Shown here in pieces: positions 9,434 to 17,329 of a stretch of 42,699 nucleotides of DNA (positions are counted from its first letter, which is position 1; every line of letters begins with the position of its first letter). The notes below the pieces were generated by a model. The model saw only the letters and a list, made by a program, of their open reading frames with translations. It did no database searches and had not been told where the DNA came from. Origin of the DNA: Muribaculaceae bacterium. GTDB taxonomy: Bacteria; Bacteroidota; Bacteroidia; Bacteroidales; Muribaculaceae. Location of the stretch: NCBI GenBank assembly GCA_029070945.1, contig JAIEBK010000160.1, positions 8,400-51,098 of the forward strand, given 5' to 3'. The position numbers and the translations under genes are program-made.

Positions 9434-10555
9434 TTATAGTTTAATCACAATTTTTTTCAGATATAGCGGAAGCCCGGCAAGCCAGCAAATGATTACAAGG
9501 AAGATTGAATAAGCAAGCGAACCGAATTCATTACCTCCGAAAAGGGAGGAGAACCATGACGGGAAATCCAGCTCTCCGATCTTGATCATCCATACAAATT
9601 CCTCGAGAAGATAGCTGAAACAATACAATACAAGAGGATTGAGGCCGAACACGCAAGTTGGCATGACAAGCCACGAAACCTTCATCTTCCTGATGTCAAG
9701 CATCCATAGGAGTATGGCAAGTGTGGTAGCTGCTCCGCCGCATGTGGCGAACACAAAGCTTGGTGTCCATAGATTCTTGTTGATCGGAATCATTGGATTC
9801 AGGAAGAAGCCGAGTATGATCAGGCCTCCCCCTGCAAGAGCGAGCTTGGCGACGACCTTCCATAAGTCATATTTCCCTTTCATTATGAGGTTGCCGCAGA
9901 GCATACCTATAAGCACATGTGCTATTCCCGGCAGGTTAGAGAGGATACCCTCGGGATCGAAACATATTCTGACATCATTGCCTAAGCGTTTATGATACAT
10001 GTGTTCGCAGCCTATTACGGCCCGGTCTATTTTTGCGATTATATTGTCTTCAGCAAGACAGAAACCGTTGAAGAATACAAGAATCGCAGCATATGCAACA
10101 AGGATTACCGTTATAGTGGCTATTAGCTTCTTAGAGGGTCCCATGTATATGTAGATGACAGAGGCAAAGGCATAGCAGATACCGAGACGTACAAGCACCC
10201 CTGTCAGTCTAAGCGTTTCAAACTCGAGGAGTTTCTCAACTCCATGGAGCCCCCTCGCGATCCATGTGAGCAGTATTCCGACTATGATGATTTTAAATCC
10301 TCTGTAAATAGATTTCCATGCGGATTTTGACTTCGATAGTCCTACCTTATTAAGCGAGAATGCGGCGCATACTCCCATGATGAACATGAAGGATGGAAAA
10401 ACGAGATCCGCAAAAGAAAGTCCATCCCACAACACATGGTTGAGGAATGGAAACATTCTGCCGCTTCCGACCTGGTTATTGACCACGATCATCAGCGCTA
10501 TGGTCAGGCCTCGCATCACATCGAGGCTTTGAAGTCTTTGATGTTGATTCGTCAT
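9434..10555 (-). CDS. NagX/HGSNAT-like membrane acyltransferase (DUF5009-type)
   Basis: The 373-aa integral membrane protein has about ten hydrophobic segments. The N-terminal RLQSLDVMRGLTIALMI and VFPSFMFIMG motifs typify heparan-alpha-glucosaminide N-acetyltransferase-like and DUF5009 proteins. Family members transfer an acetyl group across a membrane to an amino sugar or glycan, but the substrate here is unknown. The gene lies 22 bp after the PstS-like gene on the same strand, so the two are probably co-transcribed. It does not resemble the classical OafA-type acyltransferase 3 family in its motifs. Confidence 0.8.
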   Translation of the reverse strand: MTNQHQRLQSLDVMRGLTIALMIVVNNQVGSGRMFPFLNHVLWDGLSFADLVFPSFMFIMGVCAAFSLNKVGLSKSKSAWKSIYRGFKIIIVGILLTWIARGLHGVEKLLEFETLRLTGVLVRLGICYAFASVIYIYMGPSKKLIATITVILVAYAAILVFFNGFCLAEDNIIAKIDRAVIGCEHMYHKRLGNDVRICFDPEGILSNLPGIAHVLIGMLCGNLIMKGKYDLWKVVAKLALAGGGLIILGFFLNPMIPINKNLWTPSFVFATCGGAATTLAILLWMLDIRKMKVSWLVMPTCVFGLNPLVLYCFSYLLEEFVWMIKIGELDFPSWFSSLFGGNEFGSLAYSIFLVIICWLAGLPLYLKKIVIKL

Positions 10556-10577
10556 GTCTCAGGTGTTCAGTCTGATA

Positions 10578-11597
10578 TCATTTGAGATTTACCATACGGG
10601 TGCTCATATGATAGGGGAGGATACCTGTCTTGGATATTATCTTCTGGCCGATGAATCCTTTGCTGAACTGATAGAAGCTGTTGAGAACGCTGCTTCCTGT
10701 TGCGGTGCTGATCATATACACCTTTCGGTATAATGGATATTCTCCGCTGTTGATATATGCCTGATACGGCATATAGGCGACTGTAGAATAATCATTTTCC
10801 TCCACCGGATTGGCAACCTTCAGTATCTTGACCTCGGTTGTAAGGTTTGTGGCGATTGTATCGTTTTCTACAGCATAATCCTCCATTCTCTTCTCCACAG
10901 GCACGTTTTTGGCTTCCTGCAGGTCTGAGCCAAGCCAGCTGACGCTGATAATGCCGATGGCGTTCTTGTCGTTTTTCACGATATCGAAAACCTCCGCGTT
11001 GTCTTTCTGTGCGAAAGCGTTGGGATTGTCGGAAACTTTTCCACCCTCGCCAAGGAACTTTTCGCGCATGTAGCTGACAGTCGAACTTCCCTGATTGTCG
11101 AAGACCAGTCGGATATTGGCGTCATCCGGCACTGCGAGCTGATTCCATCTGGAGATTTTTCCGCTTATAATTTCTTTTATGTCGGAGAGTGTAAGCGTAT
11201 TTACAGGATTGTCCTTGTTGACGATCAGTGCGACTGCGTCGACAGCAATGCAACTCTGGCGTACGACACGACGGTATTTGTCCTTGATATACTTTATCTG
11301 GTCCTGTGTCAATTCGTGAGTGCCTACTATGAGCTGTGTCTTATTCTCGAGCAACGAGTCCATGGCTGTCTGTTCATCCACATAGAATGGGATAATCGCA
11401 CTGTTGGGATACTGATACTCGAATACTTCTATCTCTTCCTGAAGTATATGGCGGAAGCCGTCATCGCAATACATGGTCGCGCTTCCTTCTGCATATTCCC
11501 CTCTCTTGACGGGGGTACAAGCCACAGCTAATGCCGCAAGGATTACTCCAAGCGACAATGCCTTGATTGACATATGGGAATGAATAAATCTCTTCAT
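10578..11597 (-). CDS. PstS-like substrate-binding lipoprotein
   Basis: The 339-aa protein has a lipoprotein signal with lipobox cysteine C27 (ALAVACTPV). The body resembles PstS-family phosphate-binding proteins: LIVGTHELTQ, the segment VNTLTLSDIKEIISGKISRWNQL split across the two lobes, and DNQGSSTVSYMREKFLG, in which the G-S-S-T run corresponds to an anion-binding loop. No pstABC or phoU is present in the window. It lies downstream of a small membrane gene (44-bp gap), in the Ton cluster neighbourhood. The family fold is secure. Phosphate as ligand, and any role as an ABC component, are uncertain. Confidence 0.85.
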   Translation of the reverse strand: MKRFIHSHMSIKALSLGVILAALAVACTPVKRGEYAEGSATMYCDDGFRHILQEEIEVFEYQYPNSAIIPFYVDEQTAMDSLLENKTQLIVGTHELTQDQIKYIKDKYRRVVRQSCIAVDAVALIVNKDNPVNTLTLSDIKEIISGKISRWNQLAVPDDANIRLVFDNQGSSTVSYMREKFLGEGGKVSDNPNAFAQKDNAEVFDIVKNDKNAIGIISVSWLGSDLQEAKNVPVEKRMEDYAVENDTIATNLTTEVKILKVANPVEENDYSTVAYMPYQAYINSGEYPLYRKVYMISTATGSSVLNSFYQFSKGFIGQKIISKTGILPYHMSTRMVNLK

Positions 11598-11641
11598 GGC
11601 GATATTTTTATAGGAGCAGATGCCGGTTGAAGGCCTTTAAG

Positions 11642-11860
11642 CTATTCGTCTTTATTTACAATATACATCCTCACTCCTCTCCAGATACCGTAGGCTATAA
11701 GCAGTCCTCCTACTATATAGCTTATGGTGGTGTCTATACTTTCGAAGAAGCCTGTGATGAAAAGCACACCGACTGCGATATACACTATCATCATGAAGAT
11801 ATTAAAGCCAATGCGAAATCCCTTCGGTTGGCCGGTCTGGGGATCATCTAAATTTTTCAT
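11642..11860 (-). CDS. Small two-helix membrane protein
   Basis: The 72-aa protein has a short polar N-terminus (KNLDDPQTGQPKG) and two hydrophobic segments (about 18-38 and 46-64), followed by a charged tail. I do not recognise the family by function. It lies between tonB and the PstS-like gene, on the same strand, with its own candidate -7 box at 11921-11928. It is probably the first gene of a three-gene unit with the PstS-like lipoprotein and the acyltransferase. A full set of credible coding features supports it being a real gene despite its size. Confidence 0.7.
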   Translation of the reverse strand: MKNLDDPQTGQPKGFRIGFNIFMMIVYIAVGVLFITGFFESIDTTISYIVGGLLIAYGIWRGVRMYIVNKDE

Positions 11861-11920
11861 GTCTTTTTAGTATTTTAGGGTTTCTTTATTACTTTAACAT
11901 TTATTTCGCCTATTGGTTTA

Positions 11921-11928
11921 CAAATCTA
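11921..11928 (-). promoter_or_regulatory. Candidate -7 box upstream of the small membrane gene
   Basis: Minus-strand TAGATTTG matches TAnnTTTG and lies 60 nt upstream of the 72-aa gene. No clear TTG sits at the right distance, so the -33 element is weak or absent. Confidence 0.4.
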
Positions 11929-11978
11929 ATATAAATTTTTTAACATTTAATTCTATTCGCATAACGTAAAATGCAAAA

Positions 11979-12004
11979 AATCCCGCATCAGCTGATGCGG
12001 GATT
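11979..12004 (-). terminator. Terminator of the exbB-exbD-exbD-tonB operon
   Basis: A perfect palindrome with 13-nt arms (AATCCCGCATCAG / CTGATGCGGGATT) lies 22 bp after the tonB stop. On the minus strand it continues into a T-run (GGGATTTTTTGC). It separates tonB from the small membrane gene and PstS-like gene downstream. Confidence 0.85.
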
Positions 12005-12026
12005 CATTCTTATGCGGGGTAGGGGA

Positions 12027-12887
12027 TTACTGCTGCTGCAGACGGAATTGAACAGGGAGGGTAAAGTAGGAACGCACGGCAACACCGTTGTTCTTACCTG
12101 CCTGCCACTTCGGCATCTTGTTGACGACGCGAAGTGCCTCTTTGTCGAGGTCCTTGTCAACACCCTTCACGATCTGAGCCTGGGAAACCGATCCGTCCTT
12201 CTCTACGATGAACTTCACGACAACACGACCCTGAACGTCATTCTGCTGAGCTGCTTCCGGATAGCGGATGTTGTTGCTTAGCCACTTCATGAGGGCCGGC
12301 ATACCGCCGGGGAACTCAGCCTGCTGCTCTACGGCAACGAAGATTTCCTCTTCCTTGGGAGCGGGTTCGGGCTCTTTTACCACAACCGCTTCCTGTACAG
12401 CCTTAAACTTGTCGGCATCATCGGAACCTTCCTGATTTACGACACCACGGGCGGTGTTGTCTTCTTTCTGGTCTTCCATATCCATCACCTCGTTCTTCAC
12501 TTCGTCTACGATGGCGATCTGGGTCACCTGTACGGTAGCGAGTACTTCCTGAGGAACTTCCGGAATTTCGATTTCGACTTTCTGCTCTTCGGGCTCCGGC
12601 TCTTCTTCTTCCTGCTGCTCCATCTGTTCGAGCTGGGCTGCAAGCATCTTCTCAGCCTGAAGCTTAGCTTCGATAGCTGCTTTCTCAGCCATCTTGTCGG
12701 TATAGATGCCCCAGACGATGATGATGCCTATAAGGGCTACCAGACCGGCGAGGAGGAAGATGAAAGCGCGGTTGTGACGCTTGTCACTCTCCTGACGCAT
12801 TACGTATGCGCCGAAGTCTTTGTTTTTATCGGCAAATACTATGTCGCGCCATTCTTTCGATGTAAGATCTATATTGCTTTTAGCCAT
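12027..12887 (-). CDS. tonB: TonB energy-transducing protein
   Basis: TonB carries energy from the ExbB/ExbD motor to outer-membrane receptors. The 286-aa protein has a cytoplasmic N-terminus of about 40 residues (with the DFGAYVMRQ motif seen in Bacteroidota TonB proteins) and a membrane helix at 41-62. A Glu/Pro-rich periplasmic linker (about 65-185) follows, then a TonB C-terminal domain (about 190-286) beginning with FPGGMPALMKWL and containing the PVQFRL end. It is the last gene of the four-gene Ton unit, 35 bp after the second exbD and followed by a strong terminator. Confidence 0.93.
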   Translation of the reverse strand: MAKSNIDLTSKEWRDIVFADKNKDFGAYVMRQESDKRHNRAFIFLLAGLVALIGIIIVWGIYTDKMAEKAAIEAKLQAEKMLAAQLEQMEQQEEEEPEPEEQKVEIEIPEVPQEVLATVQVTQIAIVDEVKNEVMDMEDQKEDNTARGVVNQEGSDDADKFKAVQEAVVVKEPEPAPKEEEIFVAVEQQAEFPGGMPALMKWLSNNIRYPEAAQQNDVQGRVVVKFIVEKDGSVSQAQIVKGVDKDLDKEALRVVNKMPKWQAGKNNGVAVRSYFTLPVQFRLQQQ

Positions 12888-12922
12888 TTTCTTTTTTGTC
12901 TTAAAGGTTAATAAATCCTACA

Positions 12923-13639
12923 TCAACGGTTCCGGTTCTGGAAATCGATAAGCATCGTCGAGTCCATGCGGCTCATGTTGTCGATCTGATACTTCGATAC
13001 AGAGTTGATCTGCATCTCGTCAAGCATTTCCACGAGTGCTCCGTAAGAAGCTTCGGGTGTCGACTTGATGATGATCACCGGTTTCTTGAGTGTCTCGTCT
13101 TTTCTTACCTCTTTGGCCTTTTCGTCAAACTGCTCCTGAGTGATCTTGCCGTCACGGAAGTCCTTCTTGAGAAGTTCTACCTTTTTCCATACGTCCTTGT
13201 TACGGTCCTGGATGATTCGGCGGATATCTTTGGATTCGTCTTTAGATCCTACGAAATCGGCTTTCTTGAGGTTGTTGTTCTCGGCGTTAGGTATCGCCTC
13301 GCCGTTGCAAGGCTTACCGTCGTAGTAGTAGATCTCATTCACCACGCGGCCGTTGACAGTATCGGGAATAAGGCTTCCCGGCTTCCTCTTGGCGTCGATG
13401 ATGATGGTGATCGCATCGTCTGCAGAGGCCTGGCTCATGTTCTCCTCGTTCTGAACCTTTTCGTTAGAAGGGAGCGCGATGTTGAGGGTCTGAGACTTGA
13501 TCATGGTCGTACACAGCATGAAGAATGTAATAAGCAACATGTTCATGTCGACCATCGGGGTAAAGTCTACCCTAATTGTCATTTTCTTCTGGGCGCCTTT
13601 TTTCTTGCCGCCAGATTCTTTTTGCTGAACTTCTGCCAT
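12923..13639 (-). CDS. exbD: ExbD-family biopolymer transport protein (second copy)
   Basis: ExbD is the small membrane subunit that forms the proton channel with ExbB. The 238-aa protein has a lysine-rich cytoplasmic N-terminus and one membrane helix (about 31-48) with the channel aspartate D31 in FTPMVDMNMLLITFFML, followed by a periplasmic domain. It is longer than the enterobacterial protein (about 140 aa) because of an inserted charged region (about 100-190), a common feature in Bacteroidota paralogues. It follows the first exbD after a single base, so translation is probably coupled. Confidence 0.9.
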   Translation of the reverse strand: MAEVQQKESGGKKKGAQKKMTIRVDFTPMVDMNMLLITFFMLCTTMIKSQTLNIALPSNEKVQNEENMSQASADDAITIIIDAKRKPGSLIPDTVNGRVVNEIYYYDGKPCNGEAIPNAENNNLKKADFVGSKDESKDIRRIIQDRNKDVWKKVELLKKDFRDGKITQEQFDEKAKEVRKDETLKKPVIIIKSTPEASYGALVEMLDEMQINSVSKYQIDNMSRMDSTMLIDFQNRNR

Positions 13640-13640
13640 T

Positions 13641-14399
13641 TTATTCTCCTCCTGCTTTTAGAGATGTAAGTAGAGTGAATTTATTCATCTTTATGGTCTG
13701 GAGGTTGTCCATCACCATGTGTACGATGTCAAACGCTGTGTTCTGGTCTGCCTTCAGTGCGACGCCGGAGCCGTCCTTGATGGCGCCAACGAGATTTTCG
13801 TTGTCGCTCTGGCGAAGGGCCTTCATCCAGATCTGGAACTCATCGGGCTGGGCGTCATTCTGATTCCATACCACCGGAATACCGGTGACATGCTTCGGAT
13901 TGTCGTCCTGACCCTGAAGCCATTTGTCCATTTTTGTAGTGCCTTCAGGCTGCGTTGCCAGGTCAAGGAATTCACCCATCTGTGCGAGAGGAACTCCAAA
14001 GGCGCCGAGCTTGCTGAACGCCTGCTTCTGCAGGGGTGTGAAGCTCAGTTTATTCTTATGCGACTCATTGTAGATTTCGGCCACTTTATCGAGCAACGCC
14101 ATTTTCATTTTTTCATTCGACCATTTGTTCGAAGTGTCGTTGTTCATTGTGAGCCATACTTTACCTTCCGTCACACGGCCCTGTGCGTCTCTTTTTGCAT
14201 CAGGACTTACAAGAACCTGAACGAAGTTGGTCTCCTGCACCTTTTCTTCCGATACGGAAGCAGGAGTGATAACCTGAGTAGGTTCCTTTGCAAGGAAGGT
14301 TGAAGTCAACATGAAGAAGGTAAGCAGCAGCACCGTCACGTCACTCATCGCCGTCATGTCGATGAATGTACTTTTCTTTGCTATTTTTACTCTTCCCAT
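13641..14399 (-). CDS. exbD: ExbD-family biopolymer transport protein (first copy)
   Basis: This is the first of two adjacent ExbD paralogues, 252 aa. The N-terminus is short and basic, and the membrane helix (about 18-37) starts with the aspartate D20 in DMTAMSDVTVLLLTFFML, the position of the channel acid. The periplasmic part is long and differs from the neighbour's, so this is not a recent duplication. In Bacteroidota, two ExbD proteins commonly accompany one ExbB, possibly as a heteromeric plug. It lies 56 bp downstream of exbB. Confidence 0.9.
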   Translation of the reverse strand: MGRVKIAKKSTFIDMTAMSDVTVLLLTFFMLTSTFLAKEPTQVITPASVSEEKVQETNFVQVLVSPDAKRDAQGRVTEGKVWLTMNNDTSNKWSNEKMKMALLDKVAEIYNESHKNKLSFTPLQKQAFSKLGAFGVPLAQMGEFLDLATQPEGTTKMDKWLQGQDDNPKHVTGIPVVWNQNDAQPDEFQIWMKALRQSDNENLVGAIKDGSGVALKADQNTAFDIVHMVMDNLQTIKMNKFTLLTSLKAGGE

Positions 14400-14455
14400 A
14401 TTAGCTATTAACTTATTTCGTTGTTATTGTTTCTTCTTACCTTTAATCCGGCGGA

Positions 14456-15313
14456 TTAGTGGGTAGCGGCAAATGTAGCTACGATAGAGAAACCGATTTC
14501 GTCAATAGCGTAGGAAAGGTTGTCGATCTTGTTGGTGAAGAAGTTGTAGGAGATAACTGCGAATGCACCGGTTGCGATACCGAACGCGGTGTTCACAAGT
14601 GCCTCAGAAATACCGGTTGACAGCTCAGTTGAGTCAGGAGAACCGGAGTTTGCAAGAGCCTGGAATGACTTGATCATACCCATTACAGTACCGAGAAGAC
14701 CGACGAGAGTACCGAGTGTGGTGAGAGTTGCGAGGATGGGGAGGTTCTGGCTGAGTGAAGGCATTTCAAGTGCGGTTGCCTCTTCTACCTCGTTGCGGAG
14801 AGTAGTAAGCTTCTGCTCCTTGCTGAGAACGGTGTTGGCATCCATCTCTTTGTACTTCACGAGAGTGTTGTAGACTACAGATGCTACAGAACCCTTCTGG
14901 TCTTTGCAACGCTTCATTGCTGCGTCAATGTTGTTTGCAGCGAGGTCAGCCTTGATGGCAGCAACAAACTTGGAAGTGTTGCCCTTGCCACTTGCTGATG
15001 AAAGAGCGATCCAGCGCTCGATGGAAAGAGTGATAACTGTGAGAAGAAGAGTCATAAGGATAGGCACGATGAAACCGCCCTTGTAGACTGTACCTGCGAG
15101 GTTGAGGGGATGTCCGTTGGCCGGATCGCCACCTTCGAAGTTCGCGGGGTTACCCATGAGGAACAGGAAGATGCACACACCGCACACGGCGCAGGCGATG
15201 ATTACGAAGAACGCGTTCTTGATGCCGCGGATCTGAGAGATTTTCTCTTCTTTCTTGATCTTAGCCGCAGTTGTAGTTGCTGCTGACTGAGTCTTGGGAT
15301 CGTTAGATGCCAT
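14456..15313 (-). CDS. exbB: ExbB/TolQ/MotA-family proton channel protein
   Basis: ExbB forms the membrane pentamer that uses proton flow to energise TonB. The 285-aa protein has membrane segments near 31-50, 78-98, 190-215 and 232-255. The last two carry the family signature (ATLTTLGTLVGLLGTVMGM and ISEALVNTAFGIATGAFAVI), which lines the channel. The N-terminal extra helix and Thr/Ala-rich cytoplasmic start are typical of Bacteroidota ExbB. It heads the operon exbB-exbD-exbD-tonB and has a well-formed promoter at 15404-15433. Confidence 0.94.
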   Translation of the reverse strand: MASNDPKTQSAATTTAAKIKKEEKISQIRGIKNAFFVIIACAVCGVCIFLFLMGNPANFEGGDPANGHPLNLAGTVYKGGFIVPILMTLLLTVITLSIERWIALSSASGKGNTSKFVAAIKADLAANNIDAAMKRCKDQKGSVASVVYNTLVKYKEMDANTVLSKEQKLTTLRNEVEEATALEMPSLSQNLPILATLTTLGTLVGLLGTVMGMIKSFQALANSGSPDSTELSTGISEALVNTAFGIATGAFAVISYNFFTNKIDNLSYAIDEIGFSIVATFAATH

Positions 15314-15403
15314 AGATGTAATTAGTTTGTGTTGTTATTAATTAAAGATGTTAGTTGATAGTTTTCTTTCCTACTTATTAAGCAATGAAATGACTTAACA
15401 ATG

Positions 15404-15433
15404 CAAAATTACCAAAAATATCAAAAAAAACAA
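15404..15433 (-). promoter_or_regulatory. Predicted promoter of the exbB operon
   Basis: Minus-strand TTG (15431-15433) and TAATTTTG (15404-15411) are separated by 19 nt, matching the Bacteroidota consensus. The leader to exbB would be about 85 nt. Confidence 0.65.
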
Positions 15434-15607
15434 ATCTAAATCGAAAAAAAATTATATGATTTTTTTTATGTCGATAATGTATTATGGTAAAATCCCAAGT
15501 TAATTGCCTATGAATCGTAATCTTATGTGTGCAAGAAAAAATCCGGTCAATACGGGGAGTTTATCAGGTTTATGATATTTAAGGTAGATCGATATAAGTA
15601 TTTAAGT

Positions 15608-15632
15608 CCGGAGTGGCATAAAGCCACTCCGG
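15608..15632 (-). terminator. Terminator-like hairpin after pgk
   Basis: A perfect 10-bp stem (CCGGAGTGGC/GCCACTCCGG) with a 5-nt loop lies 11 bp after the pgk stop. The downstream U-tract on the minus strand is weak (ACTTAAATACTTAT), so termination may be partial. Confidence 0.65.
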
Positions 15633-15642
15633 TTTATATATG

Positions 15643-16893
15643 TTAGCCTTTGATTGCTGCGATGCCTGGAAGGGTCTTTCCTTCGATGGCCTCGAGGAGA
15701 GCACCGCCGCCGGTGGAAACGTAGCTTACGGAATCAGCAAGTCCGAACTTGTTGACGCATGCTACTGAATCACCACCGCCAACAAGAGAGAATGCTCCGT
15801 TGTCGGTCGCCTCAACGATTGCGTCAGCTATAGCGCGGCTACCTGTAGTGAATTTCTCGATCTCAAATACACCTGCAGGACCGTTCCAGAGGATTGTCTT
15901 GGCAGGAAGGATGGCTGCACGGAAAGCTGCGATGCTGTCCGGACCTGCGTCGAGACCTTCCCAGCCTTCAGGTATATTCATCACAGAGCAAATCTGGGTG
16001 TTGGCGTCATTGCTGAAGGCGTCAGCTGCAACGCAGTCTGTACCGAGCACAAGATTGACTCCCTTTTCCTTGGCTTTCTTCATTATGTCGAGAGCCAGAT
16101 CAAGCTTGTCGTTCTCACAGATGGAGTTGCCTACATTGCCACCCTGTGCCTTTGCGAATGTATATGTCATACCGCCGCAAAGAATAAGGTTGTCAACCTT
16201 ATCCATAAGGTTCTCGATGATTCCGATCTTGGTGGAAACCTTAGATCCTCCCATTATGGCGGTAAACGGACGCTTGATGTCCTTAAGGATATTGTCTACT
16301 GCCTGCACCTCTTTCTCCATGAGGTAGCCGAGCATCTTGTCGTTGGCATCGAAATAGTCTGCTATGACTGCAGTGGAAGCGTGCTTGCGGTGAGCTGTAC
16401 CGAAGGCATCGTTTACATATACGTCTGCATAGCTTGCAAGAGTCTTTGCAAATTCCTTCTGGCTTTTCTTCATTTCCTTCTTGGCGTCTTCGTAAGCAGG
16501 ATCGTTCTTGTCGATGCCTACAGGCTTGCCCTCCTCTTCAGGATAGAAACGGAGATTTTCAAGAAGAAGTACTTCTCCGGGTTTCAGTTCTTTTGCTGCT
16601 TCCTGAGCTTTCGCACAGTCAGGAGCGAACTTTACGTCGGCACCTAATGCTTTAGCTACTGCTTCACGGATCTGAGCAAGGCTGAGCTTTTCATTGACTT
16701 TGCCTTTGGGCTTGCCCATGTGGCTCATGAGAATCAGCGAACCTCCGTCAGCAAGAATCTTCTTGAGAGTCGGGAGCGCACCGCGGATACGGGTGTCGTC
16801 GCTGATAGTGCCGTCTTCATTGAGAGGCACGTTGAAGTCTACTCGCACAATCGCCTTCTTTCCGGCGAAATTGTAATTGTCGATTGTTGCCAT
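15643..16893 (-). CDS. pgk: Phosphoglycerate kinase
   Basis: This glycolytic enzyme transfers phosphate between 1,3-bisphosphoglycerate and ADP. At 416 aa it has the usual two-lobe layout. The N-terminal substrate motif [10 protein letters not shown], the MSHMGKPKG segment, the [12 protein letters not shown] loop, MGGSKVSTK and the C-terminal nucleotide motif [12 protein letters not shown] are all present. It is a single-gene unit, with a promoter at 16991-17022 and a hairpin after the stop. Confidence 0.97.
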   Translation of the reverse strand: MATIDNYNFAGKKAIVRVDFNVPLNEDGTISDDTRIRGALPTLKKILADGGSLILMSHMGKPKGKVNEKLSLAQIREAVAKALGADVKFAPDCAKAQEAAKELKPGEVLLLENLRFYPEEEGKPVGIDKNDPAYEDAKKEMKKSQKEFAKTLASYADVYVNDAFGTAHRKHASTAVIADYFDANDKMLGYLMEKEVQAVDNILKDIKRPFTAIMGGSKVSTKIGIIENLMDKVDNLILCGGMTYTFAKAQGGNVGNSICENDKLDLALDIMKKAKEKGVNLVLGTDCVAADAFSNDANTQICSVMNIPEGWEGLDAGPDSIAAFRAAILPAKTILWNGPAGVFEIEKFTTGSRAIADAIVEATDNGAFSLVGGGDSVACVNKFGLADSVSYVSTGGGALLEAIEGKTLPGIAAIKG

Positions 16894-16990
16894 ATCTAAA
16901 CTACGGGTTAATATATTGTTTCCATTCGATATTCTCCGGTTCAGGCGTTTCCGGGGCTCTTAGCTCGTCAGCATGAATCGGATTTTCACA

Positions 16991-17022
16991 CAAAATTAAG
17001 AAATTCTCACAACTAATCCAAA
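16991..17022 (-). promoter_or_regulatory. Predicted pgk promoter
   Basis: Minus-strand TTTG (17019-17022) and TAATTTTG (16991-16998) are separated by 20 nt, an excellent match to the Bacteroidota consensus. The leader to pgk is about 90 nt. Confidence 0.65.
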
Positions 17023-17051
17023 TGTTTTTATGAAAAATATGTATTTTTGAT

Positions 17052-17059
17052 TAATTTTG
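17052..17059 (+). promoter_or_regulatory. Candidate -7 box for the kinase-RapZ/MurU operon
   Basis: Plus-strand TAATTTTG matches TAnnTTTG. A TTTT stretch rather than TTTG lies at the -33 position, so the match is partial. If used, the transcript would start near 17066 and include the whole palindromic element in its 5' leader. Confidence 0.4.
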
Positions 17060-17112
17060 TATTCACTTTTAAGGAGTATTTGATTTTATTAAAATACTGA
17101 ATGCCTTTTTTG

Positions 17113-17313
17113 ATAAGTAGCTGATCAAATTAAACGTATATTCTCTGCGCCGGCGATTCTGAGTCGATTTGGGTGCGGAGTGAGGGAGCGATGCGGGCAT
17201 CGAGACCGAGCGACAAAGCCGAAGCGGCCGGAATCGGCAAGTGGAGGATATACGAGATCATCTACTTTCAGTGAATTTATTATTATATCGTTTTAATTTG
17301 AACAGCTACTTAT
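17113..17313. repeat. MITE-like palindromic element with terminal inverted repeats
   Basis: The ends carry inverted repeats: TTTAATTTGATCAGCTACTT (left end, read inward on the minus strand) and TTTAATTTGAACAGCTACTT (right end), differing at one position. A second inverted pair lies inside: GTATATTCTC...GGCGATTC (17136-17158) against GAATCGG...GAGGATATAC (17231-17253). A GC-rich core contains the hairpin CGATGC-GG-GCATCG (17190-17203). The core is much richer in GC than the flanks. There is no transposase and no clear target-site duplication. It could be a non-autonomous mobile repeat, a REP-like repeat, or a structured RNA leader. Confidence 0.6.
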
Positions 17314-17329
17314 ATTTTATCCTTGAATT

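Larger units (their letters stand above)
15314..15642. other. Intergenic region between pgk and exbB
   Basis: This 329-bp region between two minus-strand genes is AT-rich. It holds the exbB promoter (15404-15433) and the pgk terminator hairpin (15608-15632). The middle (15434-15600) shows poly-A/T runs but no open frame or further strong hairpin that I can support. Confidence 0.7.
16894..17329. other. Divergent intergenic region with promoters and a palindromic element
   Basis: This 436-bp region separates pgk (minus) from the kinase-RapZ gene (plus). It holds the pgk promoter (16991-17022), a plus-strand -7 box (17052-17059) and a 201-bp palindromic element (17113-17313) that ends 16 bp before the downstream start codon. 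No coding frame with credible features lies inside. Confidence 0.7.

Noticed and set aside
17113-17313. CRISPR array or integrative element with its own gene
   Set aside because: There is a single palindromic unit, no direct repeats with spacers, and no coding frame inside.
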